Below are positions 12,153-24,350 of a stretch of DNA of 64,000 bases, in pieces. The notes under the pieces are model-generated. The model was not told the origin of the DNA. It saw only the letters and a list, made by a program, of their open reading frames with translations, and searched no databases. Source of the DNA: Orbilia blumenaviensis. Taxonomy: Eukaryota > Ascomycota > Orbiliomycetes > Orbiliales > Orbiliaceae. The stretch is from assembly GCA_036872755.1 (NCBI GenBank), contig JAVHNS010000013.1:434001-498000 (forward strand), written 5' to 3'. A program made the translations under genes and the position numbers. Position 1 is the stretch's first letter. Each line of letters begins with the position of its first letter.

Positions 12153-13569
12153 GTTGGCTGTTTGAGGATAGTTCGAGAAGCTATGTGTTATTTGAGGAGA
12201 GTAGTAACGATATGATTAATCGGTTTGGTATAGTAGTAGTATTTTATTGAAGAGTCTTTTATTTCTTCGATGAAGTTTGATGCGATGATGTGATAGTTTG
12301 GGTAGAGAGAGAAGTAACTTCCATCATCATGTCTGGTTGGGACTTGAGCTGGTTTATATACCATTCGCAGACTCTTATCGACCGGATTCTCTTTCATCAC
12401 ACTGACACCAACCGGATCCAGAATTTCGAACTAATACATGCACCATCTTTTTTTTCTTTTCTTTTTTCTTCTTTTCATTTCTTCTTTCCTTTTTTTGTTC
12501 TATTAAAATTTCTTCGCGGTCGCTGATTTCAAAGACAGATGGATGGAATCAAAAGAAGAAAAAAAGGAAACAATTGATTCGATGACCAAGGCACGCTAGC
12601 GGCCTTAAGGCCTTGGAAGAAAATTTTAGAGAGAGAGAGGCATCTATAGCTTCAGCATAACAGTATGGCGCCTGGCTGCGAGGCCCTGCTGCAGGGCAGA
12701 AAGCCCGTGCCATGCCATGCCAGCTGCGGTGTCGATGCTACGTATTGCCCATTGACTAAATTCCACGCCGCGGAAAGCCAAGTCAAGGTAGGTTCCGGCT
12801 AGAAATTCCAACTAGCCACCCGGGCAAGCTGGCTGGCTATGGGAACTGTTTGCATCTCATCATTATCAATTTCGATTCCAATCCAATCGGTGTCGTCATG
12901 GGACCCTTCGACGTAAGCCACCAATAGCTACCCCATGCGCACCACCACCATACACACCACCATGTACAAGTTACATGCAGTCACCGCACTATAGTAAAAC
13001 TCTCAGTCTTTCGGCAACCTTGGAACTGAAAAAAAAAATAAAAAAAATACATTCAAGAAGGTTTAAAAAATCCTGTATGGAGTTAAAAACGGCTGTTGGC
13101 GAACAAAGACAGTTGCCGCTGATGGACTCACTCAACAGTTCGATTGGTTGTCATGACCTTGTTCGATCATCTCGGTTACCATGCGCGCTGGGCGATTGTA
13201 CTGCCATTCAGCCTGACGTCACCAACGCCTCACCGTTTTCCACCACCTGCATACACATACACTTTCCCCCATGTCCATGGCCCATGCCTTTCTCGACCAG
13301 GTCTGCTTACGTACCTACCTGCCTGACTGCCTTAGCAAAAAAAAAAAAAAAAAAGTACCCGGCCCTTTATTAGTATACTATTAATACATTTCCATACTTT
13401 CCTCCCAAGGCACCTTTGCGATTTTATTCGTTCTTGGGTTTGCCGTTTCGCTGGTATGTCAAATTTAAAATCAGATAATATAACTATAAGCGTTTTCTGT
13501 AACCCGTAGTGTACTGTAATATGCACCTATGGATGGAATCGGATTTGCTTGCAGTAACTGCCGCCTAGT

Positions 13570-13600
<31 letters not shown>

Positions 13601-14732
13601 GTTTGTTTGGTTTGTAGTTATTTCCAGGGAGCTCCAAATAGTGGCATACTGGACTGTGCCCCATGTTGGTAGGGCCCGGATATCTCGGAATGTTGCCTCT
13701 TTCGCTCACAAATACCCGTTGGTTTCTTTTCCTTGCCTTTCTTTTCTTCTTCTAACCCCGTCAGAACCCGAACATCAAAATTCGAACTAGCCTTGTCTCT
13801 GAGCAAAAGCTATCGTCAGGTTCTCGATTCTACATACATAACATCACATCACTGTCAGGTTCCATGCATCGATCCTTGGAAAAGTGGCCCCAATTTCCAC
13901 CATCTCCCCACCTTTGAGGAAGGAAGAGGAAGGAGGGGTGGGAAGGCGACTGTCAAACTCTTCTTCGCCGGCGGCGGCTCTTAGTAGAAGTTTCAGTCAC
14001 ATTGCCAATGCGCTCATCGTCATCGGCAGATCGACGGCTGGTTGACGAAACAGATCGTCGGTCTTGTGGCGGTACACGTGGCTAGTGTACAGAAACGACA
14101 GATGTGGCTAATGACAACATTGCTTCAACGCAAAAAGCTTGCAAAAAAAGAGATTCTAGAGCAAGACAGATTCTTGGCACTGCCAAGATGGATTACGAAT
14201 CGAATAGTTTTTAGAGGATTCTTAGCGGGATCTTACAGGAGTATTATGGATCTGATGTGATGGATCATTAGAGTTTGTGGCGCTGGCGTGTGGCACTGAG
14301 ACTACTTAAATTAGTTTATGGGATGTTGTTTATGCATGGATGGGAGGCGATTCAAATTATGGGAACGAGACTAGTTCATGCTATAATCGTTATTAAGATA
14401 CTAACTAAAAAGATATCGAGTATGGGGAGGGGCGGGGAAAACGATGCTCGAATAAACTAAGTAGATGCTCCTCCAAGGGCCGGCAATGCTCGCTCAACTG
14501 CAAAAGAAAGGGAATACAGCAGGAAAAGACAGAAGTGAAAAAGAAAGATAGTACTGCACTTCAAATAACAACTGCAAAAAGACGATATCTCAATCTCAAA
14601 CACCAACAGCGTTAAAACTAAAAATAAAAAAAATAAAAAAAAAATAAGTATTTGCCTCGTCAACCAGACGTTTATCCCTTCGCTTCAGCTGAGTAACCTT
14701 GGCATGAGATTAAGTAGTCAGTAATAGTAGCC
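12153..14732. other. Intergenic, no gene seen
   Basis: The region contains CT-rich upstream sequence of PMP3, an A tract at about 13336-13352 and a 28-base T tract at 13572-13599. Short frames such as 13733-13984 on the plus strand lack recognisable features. The 14.5-14.7 kb part is A-rich and is probably the 3' flank of the next minus-strand gene. Confidence 0.6.
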
Positions 14733-15902
14733 TCAACTACCATACGTCCAAACACTCTCCCCATCCCCCCTCTCACCTGAACCCATTGCGGTATCCTCTC
14801 CATCACTCTCTTCGTCCTCGTCCTTCAATCCCTTCTCCCCAAACCGTCGTTCATACTCAAACCCTAAAGTCTCCCACGCATAATCCGAAAATACTAATCT
14901 TCCATACCTCCCCTCCACAACGCTCCTTCTAAGTCTCCTCCCTTTCCCTTCAACCGCCACAAGCCTCCTAACTAACTCAACCATATCTTCAATATCAACT
15001 TCATCTTGATCATCTTCCCCTCCTTCCCCTGCCACCTCCCGCGATTGTTCACCCCCACTTAAGATTGTAGAGAGCAAATGCAACCCCCTTCGGAGCTCGT
15101 ACAAGAAATCCACCGCATAAAGCGTCATCCCATCACCACTAAACACAATAGCATTCTGTCCCAAACTCCTAGCCACAACCTCATCTACCTCCCCACTGGC
15201 CCCTCTCCTCCATCCACTCCCACTTCCACCAGCCAAATCTTCCCCACCACCCCCCATTCCAAACCTCATAACCTCCCTCTCCCCCCCATTATTAACCCAA
15301 TCCTCCCTCTCAATCCCAAACTTCTCACTCGCCCTCAAAACCGCCGAAATCAACACATCCTTCTCCTTCCCAGATAACCCCGAAGTCTGTAACAATGACA
15401 CACTCCTCGTCACCGCCTTCGATCTAAAAAACAACGAAAACAACACAGATCCGGTAACTATAAACGTATGATGCGACTTTGTCTTTTGTAACATTCGCGC
15501 GGAGATGTATGATAGTGCTGTTGTCAAAGTAGGTGTGTCGATACCTGAGTTTAATTGGTAGGGTTGAGGGGATGATGATGATGGGATTGTAAGTGTTTGA
15601 AGCTGCGGTTGGTGGCGGTTGTGGTGTTGACGACTACGGCGGCCGCCGGTATTACTACTATTTCCAAAGCTTGGGGTTCGGAGCGGTGGGGTTGGAGTGG
15701 GTGCGTATGGCGTTGAAGAGGTGGTGGAGTGGTGGAACGACATGGTTAGGTCTGGGATATCCCCTTGTTCGTCTACTTCTTCCTCTCCTTCTCCTTCTCT
15801 TTCTTGAGGCTCTGGTTGTGATCCTGGTTGTTGTTGTTGTTGTGGTCGTGGGGTACGATGTCTGCGGAGACGTCGCTGCTCTCGTGATTGGGATGGGCCC
15901 AT
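14733..15902 (-). CDS. Hypothetical protein, 389 aa
   Basis: This is one uninterrupted frame from ATG at 15902. I do not recognise a family. The first 130 residues are low complexity: Arg-rich, a Gln run, an acidic EGEGEEEVDEQ patch, then Ser/Thr/Pro-rich sequence. A compact segment follows, LTTALSYISARMLQK, then a hydrophobic HTFIVTGSVLFSLFF that is too short to be a sure membrane span. Next come GLSGKEKDVLISAVLRASEKF, a Gly-rich insert, a second structured piece (DFLYELRRGLHLLSTIL) and an acidic tail. The two structured blocks and the third-position bias toward C and T suggest a real gene. Its upstream region is unusually long (6.7 kb). Confidence 0.7.
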   Translation of the reverse strand: MGPSQSREQRRLRRHRTPRPQQQQQPGSQPEPQEREGEGEEEVDEQGDIPDLTMSFHHSTTSSTPYAPTPTPPLRTPSFGNSSNTGGRRSRQHHNRHQPQLQTLTIPSSSSPQPYQLNSGIDTPTLTTALSYISARMLQKTKSHHTFIVTGSVLFSLFFRSKAVTRSVSLLQTSGLSGKEKDVLISAVLRASEKFGIEREDWVNNGGEREVMRFGMGGGGEDLAGGSGSGWRRGASGEVDEVVARSLGQNAIVFSGDGMTLYAVDFLYELRRGLHLLSTILSGGEQSREVAGEGGEDDQDEVDIEDMVELVRRLVAVEGKGRRLRRSVVEGRYGRLVFSDYAWETLGFEYERRFGEKGLKDEDEESDGEDTAMGSGERGDGESVWTYGS

Positions 15903-18900
15903 AGGGCGGTTTTCGTTTTTTCTGTCTCCCTTGGGAGCCTTTTTGGAGTTGAAGAAAGCGTGACTGTCGAGTAATTGGATAATAGCTATGCTAGTATATA
16001 GAAGATTAGGATAGGTCGATATGAATATAAACTGTATGCAGGAAAAAATGAACGAACCTGAGCAGATCTATATCAAGCTTGACTTTATAACAAGTATATA
16101 TATAAACCCACGCTTCATCATATTCAAGTAACCCTCTCCCTCTCTACTTAATAAAAGAAGAACGGGTTAAAAGAAGAGATTAAAGTATTAGTGCAAGTGA
16201 GAAATATCCGAGTCGAGATAAAATCCCTAAAAGTTTCACCGCCCACACGCATCCGATAAAACGGTGCTAATCAACGGTGATTTATCTTAGCTGTCTTGGA
16301 TATATAAAAAACCCGCTTGGTTGGAAGTATGTATGTCTCTGTTTGTTTTAATTTTTTTCTAGAAATGTTAGACTTGATTTGATGGAAATGTTGGGTCTTG
16401 ACAGTGGGATGTTATATAGACAACCATGCAGCTAACAAAAATGCAACGATGTCTTTGTTGTATGACGAAGTATTTTTTTTTTTTGTTTAAAAGAAAAGGT
16501 AAAGAAGGTGATAGACTAAAGCAGGAGCCTCAGGGGAAGAACGAAGGAAGGAGAAGAAGAACAGAGTAACCAACAGGAATCCTGTAGTCAAAGCTGGAAG
16601 CAATAGGATCCTCCAAGTGCATGACCAACTGCTCAACCATGTGGTAAACCAGCTGCAGCAGGACCGCGTGGACAGGTATATAAACCCGCAGCTGCAGACA
16701 ATAAAAGGCGAAAAGAAAAGAAAAGTAAAAAACAATGACTAAAGAAATATGACCAGTAGACGTGATAACGGGGAACAATACCGCCGATGAGAAAGTTAGC
16801 TAAGCAAAAAAAAAAAAAAAAAAAAAAAAAAGCAGGAAAGAGGCAAAGCTAGGCCAGGAGTATCACTCAGGTAGCAAGTACCAATAATCCCAACCGAGGC
16901 ATTCTCCCTCGAGCTCATGAGCCTCATATGCACCTCAAGGGCTAGCCAGAGCTATATATCTTCCCCTTCCCCTGTTACTTTGTTCTCGCCTCACCTCGCG
17001 GTGACTATACGCTGCCGTGCCTCCCTCCTGACAAGAGAGGGATATAGCGAGCCTATAGGATCGATGAGTGATATAGAAGGGTACTTCCGTCGTCCCAATG
17101 ATTTGACATCCTTCTTCTTCCTCCTCCGTCCCGAATGAGAAGGGATGTGGTATACCTACCCCAGCCATCACCCAATCACCTGTTTCCAAGAACGTAAGAG
17201 TAAAGATAGACGCTATGTCCCCAACGAAAAAACATATGTTGGAAACTGTGCATCCGCAAAGCGGGATAGCTTCAGCCGTATAGTCTGACAGGTCGTTCCT
17301 GGTATGTAGAAACAAGAAAGAAAGAAGGAAGGAGAAACAGAAAAAGTAAGCTAGCGAAAAGTTCTTCCCGTCAAGGCACAATCGATATTCGCGGGAAGGC
17401 TTCCCCTCGATCAAGGCTTCTCACAGTCCAAGCCTCTGGGAACAATATGCACGGGCAAATAGACTGAGAAAGAAAAGCCAAAGGTATCTTGGTCTAGTTC
17501 CACCCGTCATCATTGTCAATGTTACTAGCGTCTACACCGCATAAACAATGATTTGGAAGAAACCGTCCCATCTCTCGCCATCTCTCTCAGAAGTCAGAGA
17601 ATAAGGTCCCTACAAAGAAGCTGGAAACAGCGGCATGCGTCTGCGCCCCATACAATACATCTCCCCGCTTTCCCCAAGGGAGGTCAATAAATGATCAGGA
17701 GAGCTCGTCTAAAAAGAATGTAGATTCTTTTTTTTCTCAAAAATGTGATGGCATCTGCATTTAAGAAAAAAAGAAGAAGCAAAACCCAAAAGATACAATT
17801 GCAAGAGTTCATCTGAACATCAGCCCCCCTTCCACGGGCCGTGCAGCTCTCTACACTCTAAAACCCGCAAGCCTGCAGATAGACTGCATATAAATATAGA
17901 CCATTCAGATCAAAAGCAAGGCAGCACAGTAGTACCAGAAACCCCCCCTCCCCTACCACTCCAAAAGGTCACGGGAAGTCAGGGTGCCCCAGGTAAGAGG
18001 TACTTCCCTGCATGCAGGATCCCGATAGCTAGGCTGTAAAACTGAATAACGAGAATTCAAGTTGAAGAAAAAGTCGGGCGAGCTAACAGTATGACCAAAC
18101 GAATGAACGTATAAAGAAGCCTTGAAGGAAACCCCACACGGCCGCATTTATCACGTCTTTCAAATCAAATCCTTGAAGAAAAGAAAAAAAAGGAACAGAA
18201 GTCTGTACCACCAAGGTGGCACAAGCCAACTAGCTTGCTCAGGAACCCACATGTGCAGTCGGTACCACAGCTCTCGGCTCTGACTGCAAAAAAAAGGAAA
18301 GAAGAACCAATCTAGTCCAAAACAGAAACGCGAGATAATAAAGCGAATATAACAGCACTCAACTTCATCATCTCTTAGTCAGGGCAGTGCCAAGTTTGAA
18401 GGTATATCGTAGACACTATACACCCTGATCCTCAGCACAGCGTGTGCGTCGGTAAGCACGTATACACAGCATCAAAGAGCCAAAAGTGTAAAACTGCATC
18501 TACAATCCTTCCACCAAGCAACATCAATACGATAGATGCAGGAAAGTAGACTCTGGGAGTTTATTCAAAGCTCGCACGAGCCCTTCCAAACCCCTTCATA
18601 GACCAGAGTCTATCATCAAGCCCAAGCCCCGCTCAGAACAAAGACCAGTTTATTCATAGCAACCATTGTCCTTTTTAGCCTTTTTGCTATGCCGCATGCA
18701 AGCCCTACAATGGGTTCTACACACATCCCACCCCCTCAAGACAAAGAAGGGCAAAAAGCCAAATAGTGATTTGGAAGCAATTCCAAAGACACACTCTCTA
18801 AACCCGTGTCCAATTATAAAATAGGGACAACGGGATAGAGAGGGGGGAAGCAAGGCAGAATAGATCAAGAATGGGGCGGCTTGGTATGTCCGCCGGTGCC

Positions 18901-21900
18901 GCAGCCCGCCAGACTAAACTACTCCCTCGGAGACCTCCCTCTGCTCAAAACTTTCTTTGTAAAAGAATATGAAGAGGAGGGACATCTCTGATACCATATA
19001 TAGGACGGAAGAGCGAAGCCGGTCGATCTGATGACATAAAAGATTGCAATCGAGGCTCAGGCATATGGATGCTCTGTGTGTATGCCGTTCGTGTATGCGG
19101 CGGCGAGCTCAATGGAGTGCATATATCATGTAAAGGAAAAGGCAAGAATAAACGATTGATATCAAAATCAAAAATAGAAAAATCAAAATGAAGAGAGCAT
19201 AAGCCGAATACTCAAAAAGCAAAAAAAAGAGGGAAAGGGAAAAAAGGATGGGAGTCGTGAATATAAAAATATCAAATATAAAGAAAAGAAGAAAAAAAGA
19301 ACTTACGCTGAATATCCTAGAAAGCCTTGTCCAGACCTCTCCCCTCTCCTACACATCGGTCGACATTACCCAAAAGAAGAAAAAAAAGCTTTTGAGTATT
19401 ATCCGGATTGTAGTCCACTGCTAACGATATCTCTCCGGCAGAATATCTTTCCAAAAGAGAGAAAAAGCGTCGAAGCGGAAATCAGCGATGCAAGCAGGGC
19501 GCTAAAACCAACCCAGCGACCCGTTTCTCCCACAGCTCATGAACAAGTTCCACTATTTCCCTAGTGGAACAATTGAAAGTAAAAGGAAACCCCGTTAGCT
19601 GCTTCGACAGCCGCCGGCCTTGAGTGGAGCTTCCTGTCAGAAAGTTGAGAAGAAAAAAGAGTGAAGAAGAAAAAAATAAAATAAAGAAGGGAGTAAGGAA
19701 AGTCAGTCAGTCGTCGTCGAGGGTAGCGCCGTTTGTATGTAGCACGGCCCCACACTCCAACAAGATCGAATTAACCACGAGAAGGAGAAAAAAAAAGAAA
19801 GTAATAAGAAAATAAAAAGAAAAATAAAGGCGACAAAAATCACGAGATCAAAGCTTCCCTTCCCCTCTTGCAAGTCTAGCCTTATCGCAGAAAACGACCA
19901 AATCAGAAGTGATCCCAAGATTCAATAAACTTGGCCGTCAATTGCAATTGGGTAGGTGAATATCGGTGTGGGTGTGTTGCTCCCCTGTTGGAGAAGGGGA
20001 ATGGCACAAAACAGGTACACCAAATCCAACAACCATCCACTTGGTACCGACAATGTCTTGAATGTCGCTATTTTGGACCACCCCTTTAGAATTGTTTCCG
20101 CACAGAAGAGAAAAAAATAAAAGAAAATAGAGGTAATGAATTGGAGGGCACAAGAAAGAGGGTGTGTGGGTGTGGACCTCTCCAAGAGAAAAAAAATAGG
20201 TACGAATGGATGTGTGGGTGTGGTGGTTGTGGTGGGTAGGGAAAAAGTTGACCAGTGAGGTTGAAGCTGGGAAACTGGGGAGCTATAGTTACTAGCTCGC
20301 AGCTAACCACGCGTGCACGCCGAAACCGAAGTATAACCAATACTGGCCTGCTGCAGATGTATAGATGTGCCTGATATCGACGTCAGAAAACGGCACAGTA
20401 AAAGAAGAAGAAGAAGTTATTTAAGTTACGGAATTCGAATCAAAAAGACCAAGGGAAAAAAAGGACTACAAAGCAGACGGGGAAAAAAGATATTTATTAC
20501 AAGAATGAATCCCATTGCATTGAATTGTCGCTGTGAATCCAACAAGACAAAAAAGTGATATGATCCCAGGTCAGGCACTGGTCATGGATAGCGCTACAGG
20601 TGTACTAGGCAATGTTGCAATTGCCCACGGAATCTCATGTACCCATCCCTTGTCAATTGCAAAATGGAATTGCATTTCACATTTTTACTATCTTTTCAGA
20701 TCTTCTAACCTGTCTCAATATCCGAAATTTCAAAGGGGAAATTCTCAGCTTTAAGCTTTAAAGCCTCTTTTTTCTTCTCAAGCGATGTTAGAAAAAGAGA
20801 GATTACATGGAAAATATCTTGAAATCTGCACAATGCAGCAAGTACGGCTGGCTACATACATACACATAAGCACATTGCATTGGCATTGTCCAGATAAAAT
20901 AACAAAATAAAATAAAATAAAACATGTTTCTCTCGAAAAGTCACCGACAGTGCAGAAAAGAAGCAGTGGCTAAAACGCTGCCCACGTATGTCAGTCAAGC
21001 ACAGAGCATTTCTATCTCTTTCTAGCCTTTTAGCTTTAGGCAACGGAAATCGAGTAGCCTTATGCACCTTGGGCGCCAAACAAAAAGTTGAAAGCTACCT
21101 CGAAAGAGACAACAAATGACTAAGTCCTTAGTAGCATCAAGCTTTTTCAGGACCCCCCAAACAAAACAAGCCATTCCTTCTCTAAGTGGGGAACCGATCC
21201 AAACTTGACCGAGGCTATCAAACCGTGGATCGTCAGGTGCACGCTAGGTGCTGTTGCATTTTTAAGTTGTGGAGAAAAGAGCTAAGAAGGAAGGAAGAAC
21301 GACAACCCAGGTTTAAGCGCCGACGGTGAGGTACACCCCGGCTCATGCATGGCGTTGCAGCATGTCTGGGCGGTTCGCAGAACCCAGGTCAGCTCTGCAT
21401 CTCGAGACGCCCCCAGGGTTGCGGTCGAGTATTCTTGCTGTTTTTAGAAATACATGCATCATAGAACGGCCCGTTTCAGAAACAAAACTTGAACAGGCAC
21501 CGCAGGTATAGAAAAGAGTGCCCATTTTTTCTTAGCCATGACGCTGACCGACTGATAATATGTGTTTAGAGTTGTTGCGACGTTGGCCAAAATGCCAAAC
21601 TCCCTCCACACAGAATTTTAGAAAAGGAGGCGAAAGGTAAGAAAGCCCGAAGAGAGGAAATACGTATAGACCACGTGATATATAGGATATGTTGTCACGA
21701 TACTGTAATGTTGCTGTACTGTTTTTGTAATGCCGCGATATTTAACTTGCAAACGAGCGATTCACAGGCTTACATTCGACAAGCTTTACAAACCACGACT
21801 ACCAGCCGGTTAATTCCCAGATATACCCAGTAGAAAACTCATTAGTGCAGCGCATTATATCAGCATTAAGTCAAAGCTAGTGAATGGTTGTTGGAAAGCA

Positions 21901-22619
21901 GATGTATAGGCTGTGGCAGGTAGTTTCGGAGTATATTATAAGCCGCACCAATAGCAATGTGATAGTATAAATACACAAGCCCTACAACACCTATCGCTGT
22001 ATATGGATTCATATATACACCCTAGCCCCTAGCTTTATAACCATGAATACCTACCTACCCAGTCCCTTCTTCATCCTCGCTATAAAATATTTTTTTAAAA
22101 AATACAAGAGCTCAGTACTCTATCCGTACAAATTCAGAGCACTGGTGGCGTCTACTGTTGAACCAAATGACAGCGACATTCACTATATTACCAAACACGC
22201 TTCTGGGCACGCCTTGCTGCTGAAGCGTCATATACCACAAGACTACTACGAGAACTATCCGGTAGGATCCATAATTATTGTTGATAGTAAAAAAAAAAAG
22301 AAGGGCCTTGATTCCAACCTCATCGGTTAGAGCCCCCTTCATTATCCTTTCAATTCTCATTCCCACTTTATCATATCATCCATAATAAAAAATAGAGGAA
22401 AGAAAAGAAGAAATGCATATATACAAAACCCTCTCCTTGAGAACCCTCTTAAGAAAAACAATGTTTCTCAGAAGCCTAATAAGAAGAGGCCACGGGAATG
22501 AGACATCAAGAATAATGAAAAAGAGGCCATCTTATTCACCACCATCAAAAAAATGAGAGAAAGGGTTGACTTTTTTGTTAGATTATGATTATTTTGTTTT
22601 TTTATTCTAAACGAATAAT
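15903..22619. other. 6.7 kb gap, purine-rich plus strand
   Basis: No convincing coding exon was found on either strand. From about 16.2 to 21.7 kb the plus strand is dominated by A and G (many AGAAAG-type runs), so the minus strand, the sense strand for both flanking genes, is CT-rich. A 26-base A tract lies at 16806-16831 and CACGTG at 21672-21677. A 95-aa plus-strand frame from ATG 22043 has no recognisable features. Possible contents are a long leader of the 14.7-15.9 kb gene or a non-coding transcript. Confidence 0.5.
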
Positions 22620-23552
22620 CTACTCATCATCCTCATCATCGTCATCGTTGACGACGTTGTAGAACCTGAGTTCGTAAACGCCCTTGCTGGTGGAGACGAC
22701 ACGGAGCCAGTCGCGGAGCTGGTTCTTCTTCAAGAACTTCTTGGTGCTGTATTACAATAATCTCATTAGTATTTGATTAATCTTAAAGAAAAAGGCTAAA
22801 ACAAGGTATAGAGGAAAGGAATAGAGGAAAGGTGAAACATACAGATACTTCAAATACCTCCCGGAAAACTCCTGATGAGCAACAACAACAATCTTTCCCT
22901 CTCCCTCAGTAGAGATCTGAACGACCTCACCCAAGTTTCCAACTCTTCCGTCGACCTTGATGCGGTCGTGCAAGAACTTCTCGAAGGCGGCGACGTCAAA
23001 GATCTTGTCGGACGCTGGCTGGGTAGCGTTGATGACGAACTTCTTGGAGATTTTGGCGGTCTTGCCCTTGGCGGATTTCTATTTTTCACAATAGGAAGAA
23101 GGGGGAACACATCAGAATGAGCCTACTGAATTTATAGCCTTTTTTTGGGGAGAGTATTCATCTTATATTCCCTTTCTTCTTTTTATCCAGGAAACCCTCG
23201 GTATCTCACCACTCGTTGAGAGCAGTAAAGACCACCGAGACGCCCCCGAAAGAAAAGAAGAAAAGAGAGAAGATAGAAAGAAAGGCGACCAGCAAAGCGG
23301 TTTATTTCATGATGTGTAAAAAAAGAGAAACAGAGATGGGGAGTAGATTCATAGAGAAAAGAAACGAAGAAGAAAGAACATCCAGCCCCTCTCTCTATAA
23401 AGATCTTCCCCCATCCCTCTCCTTTCTTTTATCGATCCTTATTATTCCCCGCTATAGCCTTTGTTCGTCGCATAACATTTTCTATTCCCTATTCCCTAGG
23501 TTGATAGTTGGTGATTGATGGTGATGTTAATACATACGGTAGTTGGAGCCAT
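22620..23552 (-). CDS. RPL22: 60S ribosomal protein eL22
   Basis: This is a structural protein of the large cytosolic ribosomal subunit. Exons are 23538-23552, 22843-23078 and 22620-22746, giving 125 aa with closing phases, the usual eL22 length. The first exon is only five codons (MAPTT), followed by a 459-base intron, a common layout for fungal ribosomal protein genes. Diagnostic blocks are [59 protein letters not shown] and YELRFYNVV, ending in the acidic DDDDEDDE tail characteristic of eL22. It lies upstream of nothing on its own strand for 6.7 kb and about 800 bases downstream of transketolase, transcribed the same way. Confidence 0.96.
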
Positions 23553-24350
23553 TGCTGATCTCTTGTGATTGAATTTGACGGGTGAGGTCTTTTTTTTTTT
23601 GATAGTGGTATGGGTGTAAGGACGCAAAGAAGTGGATATCCTGCGTGTGTCGATGGATTGAGGTGGTGATTGTAGATGTTGAAACTTCGAGATTTTTTCA
23701 GAACCAGGGTTCAAAATGGTAAAAAGTAGTGGGCTCTTCGTTTTTTTGTGAGAAAGCGACACTAGTCCGAATAGAGAAAGCACAGTCAACGACAAACATC
23801 AACAAACAACGCAACAACACATTATGCGGATTATCTGTAGGCCGGCAAGATGTGGTCTCATTGGTGCGAGATGCAACTTGTGTTTCCTGGATGTGCATGC
23901 CATCCCGCCGCGGCTAGTTTACGAGAGGGGTCGAGACGAGGCGGTCTTGCTCCGACAACATCCATTGCTTAGGATTTATGTAGCCTCCTCGCCGTCATTG
24001 AAGTTAGGATTTAGGTCACATATAGGAATTCAAAAACGCACGATCCGAATAGCAGCCAAAGCTTAAGCCTTCTTCTATCCAGTCAGATATAACATTGCAT
24101 TATAGTTTGCGCCTATGCTACGAATTTGAACCAACCAATGAGCCGTCATGACTTTTCATTCCTACTAGTATAGTATATAAAGGTAGCCTATACCAAAAAA
24201 GCGTACGCCGGCACTGCCAGAAAAAAAATGTGCACCCGGGTAATAACTACACAGCGAAGCTCCAAAATCTGTCTTCAAAAACAAAGAGGTGGCTCAAATC
24301 AATCCATCGTTAGTAATGTATAAACTGGAAAAAGGTGGAAATTCTTAAGT
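23553..24350. other. Intergenic between RPL22 and transketolase
   Basis: This is the promoter region of RPL22 plus the 3' flank of transketolase. A short T run sits at 23591-23600. No coding exon was seen. Confidence 0.6.

Noticed and set aside
16935..17414. 159-codon minus-strand frame in the large gap
   Set aside because: No domain, irregular composition typical of CT-rich DNA, no supporting splice structure.
22043..22330. 95-codon plus-strand frame from a true ATG
   Set aside because: No recognisable motif, ends in a Lys run from an A tract, and has an overlapping frame of similar length on the other strand.
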